From: Chloroflexota bacterium
GTDB lineage: Bacteria; Chloroflexota; Limnocylindria; Limnocylindrales; CSP1-4
NCBI GenBank assembly: GCA_005881055.1
Contig: VBHW01000063.1
Span: forward strand, 1 to 10,785
Length of the DNA stretch: 10,785 nt
Direction: 5' to 3'
This document shows, piece by piece, positions 6,826 through 10,785 of the stretch. The notes under the pieces were generated by a model. The model did no database searches. It was not told the DNA's origin and was given only the letters and a program-made list of their open reading frames with translations. Each line of letters begins with the position of its first letter. Positions within the stretch are counted from its first letter, which is position 1. The position numbers and the translations under genes are program-made.

Positions 6826-7191
6826 GTGGGGACGACCGGGCTCGCCAGCAACCCGAAGGAATACCGGGCGCGGCTCGACGAGCAGACCGACGAGCAGATC
6901 GACGCCTGGGCCGCCGAGCTCATGCGCGACGTCGCGATCCGGCGGGGCGTCCTCACGGTGATCGCCGATTTCCTCAAGGCCTCGCGGCTCGACGAGCGCG
7001 GCTTCGAGCGCGTGTTCGCGGCGGGCGGGGGACCGCCGGCGAGCATCGGTCGCGACCGGCAAGGCCGGTTGATGGTCCCCGCCATCACGCTGTATGCCCT
7101 CGTCCCGGGGATCCGTGCCCTGACGTCGGACGGCCGCAAGCGGCTCATCGAGTACCTCGTCGAGAACTTCGACGACCTCGTCTACGTCTGA
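6826..7191 (+). CDS. Hypothetical helical protein, 121 aa
   Basis: I do not recognise the family. The protein is soluble-looking, with no membrane segment or signal. It is strongly helical and charged in the first half (EYRARLDEQTDEQIDAWAAEL, then VLTVIADFLKASRLDERGFERV). A Gly/Pro-rich turn (AAGGGPPASIG) leads to a second helical half ending in an acidic-aromatic tail (EYLVENFDDLVYV). The GTG start is chosen because an ideal AAGGAGG stands just upstream, which also predicts high expression. It follows the acyltransferase gene by 87 bp and precedes the UbiA-family gene by 76 bp; co-transcription with either is possible but not shown. Confidence 0.75.
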   Translation: MGTTGLASNPKEYRARLDEQTDEQIDAWAAELMRDVAIRRGVLTVIADFLKASRLDERGFERVFAAGGGPPASIGRDRQGRLMVPAITLYALVPGIRALTSDGRKRLIEYLVENFDDLVYV

Positions 7192-7267
7192 CCCCCCGGG
7201 CCCACCGACAAGCGCTCGAGGACGGGACCGAGCCGGGTGGGCGCGGCGGGCCTGGGGCCTCGTCCGG

Positions 7268-8068
7268 GTGGCCCATCCATTCCCCTCGACGCTCAATGCC
7301 CTCGTCACCGCGGCCCTCGCCGCGCTGGCCGGCGGGCGGCCCGACGTCGTGCTCAGGCTGGCACTCGCGATGCTCGCGATCCAGGTCGCGATCGGCGCCG
7401 CGAACGACGCGGTCGACGCCGAGCGCGACGCGGCGGTGAAGCCGTCGAAGCCGATCCCGTCCGGCCTCGCCGACCCGTCGGCCGTCTACCTCCTCGCGGC
7501 CGGGGCGCTCGGATGCGGTCTCCTCCTCGCCGCGTCGGTGTCGCCGGGCTCTCTCGCCATCGGCGCCGCGGGTGCCGCTGCCGGCCTCGCGTACGACCTC
7601 CGGCTCAAGGGCACCGCATTGTCCTGGCTGCCGTTCGCGGTCGGCATCCCGCTCCTGCCGCTCTTCGCGTGGTGGGGCGTCCGGGGAACGGCGCCTCCGG
7701 CGCTCCTCGTCGCGGCGGCGCTCGCGGTGCCGGCCGGGGCGGCGCTCGCGGTGGCGAACTCGCTGCCCGACGCGGAGCGGGATGGTCGATCGGGGATCCG
7801 GTCCCTCGCCGTGGCGCTCGGTCGGCCACGAGCGGCGCGCCTCGTCGCCGCGCTCGAGGTTCTCGTCGGCGTCGCTGCCGTCGGGTCGTTCACCCTCCTC
7901 GGCGGAACTTCGAGCGGGGTGGGACTCCTCATGCTCGGCGGGGGAGTCGCGCTCGGGGCTCGCCCATCGGTCGATGCACGGCAGCGCGGCTGGGAGCTGC
8001 AGGCCGTCGGCCTGGCGCTCCTCGGGGCCTCATGGGTCGGCGGACTGGCGGCTGCCGGCGCCCTCTGA
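7268..8068 (+). CDS. UbiA-family prenyltransferase
   Basis: A 266-residue polytopic membrane protein of the UbiA superfamily, which joins a polyprenyl diphosphate to an aromatic or other acceptor in quinone, haem or lipid synthesis. The first Asp-rich motif is N46-D47-x2-D50-x3-D54 (NDAVDAERD), followed by KPSKPIPSG. YDLRLKG is at 109-115. The second Asp-rich motif is at 164-172 (NSLPDAERD), followed by GIRSLAVALG. The rest is mainly hydrophobic Ala/Leu/Val helices, about eight to nine. GTG at 7268 is the only usable start in frame. The family-like context RVAHPFPSTLNAL begins right at this codon, and the reading frame stays open upstream without another ATG/GTG/TTG, so the N-terminus may be slightly short. 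The acceptor cannot be told; menaquinone or lipid chemistry are candidates. Confidence 0.85.
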   Translation: MAHPFPSTLNALVTAALAALAGGRPDVVLRLALAMLAIQVAIGAANDAVDAERDAAVKPSKPIPSGLADPSAVYLLAAGALGCGLLLAASVSPGSLAIGAAGAAAGLAYDLRLKGTALSWLPFAVGIPLLPLFAWWGVRGTAPPALLVAAALAVPAGAALAVANSLPDAERDGRSGIRSLAVALGRPRAARLVAALEVLVGVAAVGSFTLLGGTSSGVGLLMLGGGVALGARPSVDARQRGWELQAVGLALLGASWVGGLAAAGAL

Positions 8069-8115
8069 CGGCGCTCACCGGCCCGCCAGGCGGCGGTCCC
8101 GATCGGGTCGACCTG

Positions 8116-8147
8116 TAACGAATCCTTAATCCCGAAGAGCTAACGAA
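8116..8147. promoter_or_regulatory. Direct repeat TAACGAA x2 (25-bp period) in the gap before the secreted-protein gene
   Basis: The 174-bp gap 8069-8242 holds TAACGAA at 8116-8122 and again at 8141-8147, in a patch lower in GC than its surroundings that also contains CTTAATC. It probably contains the promoter of the downstream gene and could bind a dimeric regulator. No clear sigma-70 promoter can be read, and no small gene was seen here. Confidence 0.25.
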
Positions 8148-8242
8148 CGGGCCGCGTCCATCGTTTCCTCTCACGGCGCCGTCCCAGTGGGCCGTGCCTG
8201 GCGCCCGCGGCTCGTGCCGCGTCACGAGGAGGTGCACCGATC

Positions 8243-8606
8243 GTGCGACGTATCCGAAGCCTGCTCATCGCGCTCGTCGCGCTGGCCCTGTCGGCCGGCG
8301 CGGTGCTCGCCGACCGGTCCATGCCGTCGGCGGCATCCAAGGGGCTGGGGATCGCCGCCTCGGCGTCGGGGAAGCTCGTCCCGGTCCGGACGGACGCTCC
8401 GACAGTCGGGACGAACGAGCGACAACCACGGAAAGACCGTCTCCGAGGCGGCCCACGCGACGACGCCGACCGGCTTCGACAACCACGGAGCCTACGTGTC
8501 GTCGATCGCGAAGCAGAACGCGGGCCAGACGACGGCGGCGAGCCACCGTCACACGCCGCCCGCGGTCACGCCTCCGACGCCACCGAAGAACCCGACCGGT
8601 CACTGA
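8243..8606 (+). pseudogene. Small secreted protein with two NHG..VS repeats, frameshifted
   Basis: GTG at 8243, with AGGAGG ten bases upstream, opens a good signal peptide (MRRIRSLLIALVALALSAG, likely cleaved after AVLA near residue 23). A secreted region reads to about 8410 in one frame and continues in the next frame to the stop at 8606. That second part holds DNHGKTVSEAA and DNHGAYVSSIA, then a His/Thr/Pro-rich tail. Deleting one G from the GGG at 8408-8410 would join them as ...PTVGRTSDNHGKTVSE..., about 120 residues in all. Without that, the first frame runs far into parB territory in antisense, which is implausible. A sequencing or assembly error is as likely as a true mutation. The protein family is unnamed to me; similar NHG-repeat secreted proteins are, as I recall, common in Chloroflexota. 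Confidence 0.6.
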
Positions 8607-8632
8607 CCCGGCGGGGCCGGGCCAGGTACACG

Positions 8633-8659
8633 GAAGCCGGCACCAGCGGTGCCGGCTTC
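8633..8659 (+). terminator. Hairpin between convergent genes (probable terminator)
   Basis: A perfect 12-bp stem (GAAGCCGGCACC pairing with GGTGCCGGCTTC) closes a three-base AGC loop. It lies between the stop of the secreted-protein gene and the stop of parB, which converge here. On the plus strand a modestly T-rich stretch (TCGATTCTCTT) follows, so termination of the plus-strand gene is best supported. On the minus strand no T-run follows, so an effect on parB transcripts is uncertain. Confidence 0.8.
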
Positions 8660-8682
8660 TCGATTCTCTTCGAGGGACGCTC

Positions 8683-9714
8683 TCAGTCGCGGCCCTCGTT
8701 CGCCCGGACGAGCGCGATGGCGTTCTCGAGCTTGAGCTTCGCGATCATGAGGTACTTCGCGAGGTTCGCCCGGTCGACCGGACCGATCGAGTCGATGACG
8801 GCCGGGGCCCGGAGGACACCGACGAGATCCTCCACCGCGTCGGCGAGCTGCTGCTTGGCGTTCACCAGCGACTCGTCGACGAGCGGGCGGTCGCGCCGAA
8901 GGCCCATCCATGCGGCGTCGGCATCTTCGACAGCGCCGTTGCCGTCCGCCTCCTGCGGCCCGCCATCGAGCAGCCCGTCGGAGGTCTCTTCTTCCTCGGG
9001 TGCCCGAACCCTGGTCCGGCGACCCTCGATCCGCTCCCGGAGCTTGACGAGCGAGAGCTCGCCGCGGGCCACCTGGTCGGCCAGCCGGCGGCGCTTCTTC
9101 GGATCAGGCACCTTGAGGAGCTCGTACGCGTGCGAGAGGGTGTCTTTGCGCAAGGACACCAGCTCGCGGACCTCCGGCGGCGCATCGGCGAGCCGGAGCC
9201 GGTTCTCGAGGTAGCCCTTGTCCTTGCCGAGCTTCTCGGCGAGCTTCCGGATGCTGTATCCGTGCTGATGGATCATCCGGTCGTACATCGACGCTTCGTC
9301 GAGCGGCGAGAGGTCCTCCCGCTGGAGGTTCTCGATGATCGCGATCTCGAGGGCGGTCTCGTCGTCGATCTCCTCGACGAGCGCCGGGATCGTGTCGAGG
9401 CCGGCCTGCCGCGACGCGCGCCAGCGACGCTCACCGGCGATGAGCTGGAACGTTCCGGGGCGGATCGGACGGACGAGGATCGGCTGGAGCACGCCGTGCT
9501 CGCGGATCGAGGCCGCCAGCTCGTCGATCGTCTCCTGGACGAACGTCATGCGCGGCTGCTCGGGGTTCGACTCGATCCTGTCGAGCGGGATGTTCTGGAC
9601 CGTCCCTTCGCGCGGCGCACCGTTCGACGAGAGGAGGCTGATGATCGCCGGCGAGAGCTCGCGCTCCTCGGACAGCCGCCGAGCGGCGGCAGCGCGGAAG
9701 TCTGGCCTAGCCAA
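8683..9714 (-). CDS. parB: Chromosome-partitioning protein ParB
   Basis: A 343-residue ParB that binds parS sites near the origin, spreads as a CTP-dependent clamp and is moved by ParA. The N-terminal tail carries a basic ParA-stimulating type segment (FRAAAARRL). The CTP-binding domain includes NPEQPR (50-55), GVLQPILVRP (74-83), GERRWRA (94-100) and ENLQREDLSPLDEA (128-141). The helix-turn-helix region follows (SIRKLAEKLGKDKGYLENRLRL, about 152-173). A variable acidic linker (about 235-285) leads to a helical C-terminal dimerisation domain. Length is typical. The TTG start at 9714 overlaps the end of parA by eight bases and is preceded by a nine-base anti-Shine-Dalgarno match. No other start in this region preserves the N-terminal motif as well. 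Confidence 0.95.
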   Translation of the reverse strand: MARPDFRAAAARRLSEERELSPAIISLLSSNGAPREGTVQNIPLDRIESNPEQPRMTFVQETIDELAASIREHGVLQPILVRPIRPGTFQLIAGERRWRASRQAGLDTIPALVEEIDDETALEIAIIENLQREDLSPLDEASMYDRMIHQHGYSIRKLAEKLGKDKGYLENRLRLADAPPEVRELVSLRKDTLSHAYELLKVPDPKKRRRLADQVARGELSLVKLRERIEGRRTRVRAPEEEETSDGLLDGGPQEADGNGAVEDADAAWMGLRRDRPLVDESLVNAKQQLADAVEDLVGVLRAPAVIDSIGPVDRANLAKYLMIAKLKLENAIALVRANEGRD

Positions 9715-10474
9715 GGTCGATCACCTCCCGGGCGAGCTCGCGGTATGTCCGGGCCGCTTCGGAGGCGCCGGCGTAGACGGTGATCGGGCGACCGGCCAGT
9801 GGTGCCTCGCCGAGCTTGACGGTGTTGCGGATGATGCTGTTGAACACGTGGTGGTCGCCGACGACGCGCAGCTCGTCGAGCATGTCCCGCGCGAGGAGCG
9901 TCCGGCCGTCGTAGAACGTCGGCAGGAGCCCGAGGATCCGCAGGTCGCGATTCAGGCGCGTCCGGATCGTGTTGATGACCTTGACGAGGTTGTTCAGGCC
10001 CTTCATCGCGTAGTACTGCGTCTGGACCGGGATGATGACGCTGTTCGCGGCGACGAGCCCGTTCACCGTCAGGAGCCCGAGGTTCGGCGGGCAATCGATG
10101 AGCGCGAAGTCGTAGCGCTCGTCGAGGCGGCCCTCGAGCGCATCGTGCAGGGTCTGCTCGCGCCCGAACGCCGTGAACAGCTCGCCCTCCGTCGCGGCGA
10201 GGTCGATGTTCGCCGGAGCGACGTCGATGCCCGGCGTCTCCGTGGGCAGGATGATCTGGTCGAGTGTTGCGCGGCTGTCAGCCAGGACATCGGCCATCGA
10301 GCGCTCGACGGTGTTCAGGTTGATGCCCAGGCCGGCCGTGAGATTCGCCTGTGGATCCATGTCGACGCAGAGGACGCGGAATCCTTCCTCTGCCAGTGCC
10401 CCCGCCAGGTTGATCGCGGTCGTCGTCTTGCCGACGCCCCCCTTCTGGTTGGCGATCGCGATCACATTGGTCAC
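9707..10474 (-). CDS. parA: Chromosome-partitioning ATPase ParA (Soj-like)
   Basis: A 255-residue ParA/Soj ATPase. It binds DNA non-specifically as an ATP dimer and releases when stimulated by ParB, driving origin segregation. The deviant Walker A motif is KGGVGKTT at 11-18, with signature Lys11 and Lys16. The switch I-type VDMDPQANLT has Asp38/Asp40. Walker B is FALIDCPPNLGLLT with Asp127. Later family blocks VIIPVQTQYYAMKGL and LLPTFYDGRTLLARDML are present. The protein starts directly at the P-loop strand, as in short chromosomal ParAs without an N-terminal HTH domain. GTG at 10474 is chosen for that reason, with GAGG ten bases upstream. Upstream extension to 10639 would cross the DnaA-box-like region and is rejected. 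Its last eight bases overlap parB. Confidence 0.95.
   Translation of the reverse strand: MTNVIAIANQKGGVGKTTTAINLAGALAEEGFRVLCVDMDPQANLTAGLGINLNTVERSMADVLADSRATLDQIILPTETPGIDVAPANIDLAATEGELFTAFGREQTLHDALEGRLDERYDFALIDCPPNLGLLTVNGLVAANSVIIPVQTQYYAMKGLNNLVKVINTIRTRLNRDLRILGLLPTFYDGRTLLARDMLDELRVVGDHHVFNSIIRNTVKLGEAPLAGRPITVYAGASEAARTYRELAREVIDLG
9720..9728 (-). promoter_or_regulatory. Ribosome binding site of parB (GGAGGTGAT), inside parA
   Basis: GGAGGTGAT, read on the minus strand, is fully complementary to the usual 3' end of 16S rRNA and lies five bases before the TTG start of parB. It fixes that unusual start codon and probably compensates for it. Confidence 0.8.
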
Positions 10475-10785
10475 GGGTAATACACCTCGACTGTCGCGTC
10501 TGGCGATCGTGGGGACGGGCTGCGCGCCGGCCCGTGTGGCGGATGCCCATCGTACCCCAGGGCGCCCGACCGGCGACACGAGGTTTTCCACAGATGATCC
10601 GAGTTGTTCACCGAATCTGTGGATATGTAGGGCCGTCACCGCCCGTCGTCGACCCTCCGGCCGGGCGTGCGCGGGCGTGGACTCGTGCAGGGGCGCATGA
10701 ACCGGGCAGAGGCCGCCCGAGCGTGCCGACTATGATGCGAAATGAGGCCGACTCCCGCCCGCAGCGCGCCTGTCTGTGCACAAAG
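10475..10785. other. Gene-free region upstream of parA, possible part of the replication origin
   Basis: No convincing gene is seen in these 311 bases; the only ATG-led frames are short and lack ribosome binding sites. A patch at about 10580-10630 is clearly richer in A/T than the rest. It holds TTTTCCACA (10584-10592, plus) and ATATCCACA (10626-10618, minus). These form an inverted pair with an 8-bp perfect core (CCACAGAT/ATCTGTGG), with a poorer TTGTTCACC between. A further TTGTGCACA lies on the minus strand at 10783-10775. These resemble the DnaA box TTATNCACA. A -10-like TACGAT at 10554-10549 (minus) could serve parA, and TATGAT at 10731-10736 (plus) a gene beyond the window; neither has a clear -35 box. 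Confidence 0.5.
10584..10626. promoter_or_regulatory. Inverted pair of DnaA-box-like sites
   Basis: Two nonamers, TTTTCCACA (plus) and ATATCCACA (minus), each one base from TTATCCACA, face each other across 25 bp. Their placement beside parAB agrees with an origin. Fewer boxes than a full oriC usually has are visible before the window ends. Confidence 0.5.

Noticed and set aside
7237..8118. Open frame overlapping the UbiA-family gene in another frame
   Set aside because: Arg/Gly-rich shadow. The UbiA Asp-rich motifs and membrane helices lie in the 7268 frame.
8194..9783. A 529-residue plus-strand frame antisense to parB
   Set aside because: ParB on the minus strand has full family motifs. 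The antisense frame is Arg/Asp-rich with no recognisable domain.
10600..10615. A parS-like site near GTTCACC
   Set aside because: Only about half of the 16 bases match the parS palindrome and the site is not palindromic. No good parS was found anywhere in the window.
10742..10785. ATG at 10742 as the start of a gene running off the window
   Set aside because: There is no ribosome binding site, only 14 codons are visible, and the stretch contains a DnaA-box-like sequence.
1..10785. CRISPR arrays, tRNA or rRNA genes, riboswitches
   Set aside because: No regularly spaced short repeats, cloverleaf signatures or conserved RNA motifs were seen on reading both strands.

Overview
The window is very GC-rich chromosomal DNA with short intergenic gaps, 4-base start/stop overlaps (GTGA, ATGA), frequent GTG/TTG starts and strong GGAGG-type ribosome binding sites. 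The gene set (LemA plus a GIDE-domain membrane protein, a PspC protein, a LiaF-like protein with NAG repeats, and a small secreted protein with NHG..VS repeats beside parAB) suggests an uncultured Chloroflexota of the Limnocylindria/Ellin6529 type. That placement is an inference from gene content and composition. High-GC Actinomycetota is the main alternative. No phage, transposase, CRISPR, tRNA or rRNA gene was seen.

Layout. (1) 1-910, minus: a zinc-dependent alcohol dehydrogenase, cut by the window edge. (2) 991-4524, minus: a probable envelope operon, read LiaF-like protein, PspC-domain protein, GIDE-domain membrane protein, LemA. The GIDE gene is broken. Its centre is occupied by a 526-bp segment (1787-2312) that is an inverted, 524/526-identical copy of the middle of the LiaF-like gene (3772-4297). 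(3) 4677-6738, plus: a tightly overlapping trio of an unknown protein, a HAD phosphatase-like hydrolase and a PlsC-type acyltransferase. (4) 6826-8068, plus: a 121-aa unknown protein with an ideal ribosome binding site, then a UbiA-family prenyltransferase. (5) 8243-8606, plus: a small secreted protein with two NHG..VS repeats, apparently interrupted by a one-base frameshift. A 12-bp-stem hairpin follows it. (6) 8683-10474, minus: parA and parB, overlapping, with a TTG start for parB behind a full anti-Shine-Dalgarno match. (7) 10475-10785: a non-coding stretch with an AT-richer patch and DnaA-box-like sequences, possibly the edge of the replication origin.

How the genes fit together. ParA/ParB beside DnaA-like boxes is the usual origin-proximal segregation arrangement. 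The LiaF-like/PspC/GIDE/LemA block looks like a membrane or envelope-stress module. PlsC and UbiA homologues point to membrane lipid and isoprenoid-quinone chemistry nearby.

The most notable feature is the near-perfect inverted duplication that destroys the GIDE gene. It is either a recent real rearrangement or an amplification/assembly chimera. The sequence alone cannot decide which, but reads spanning positions 1787 and 2312 would.
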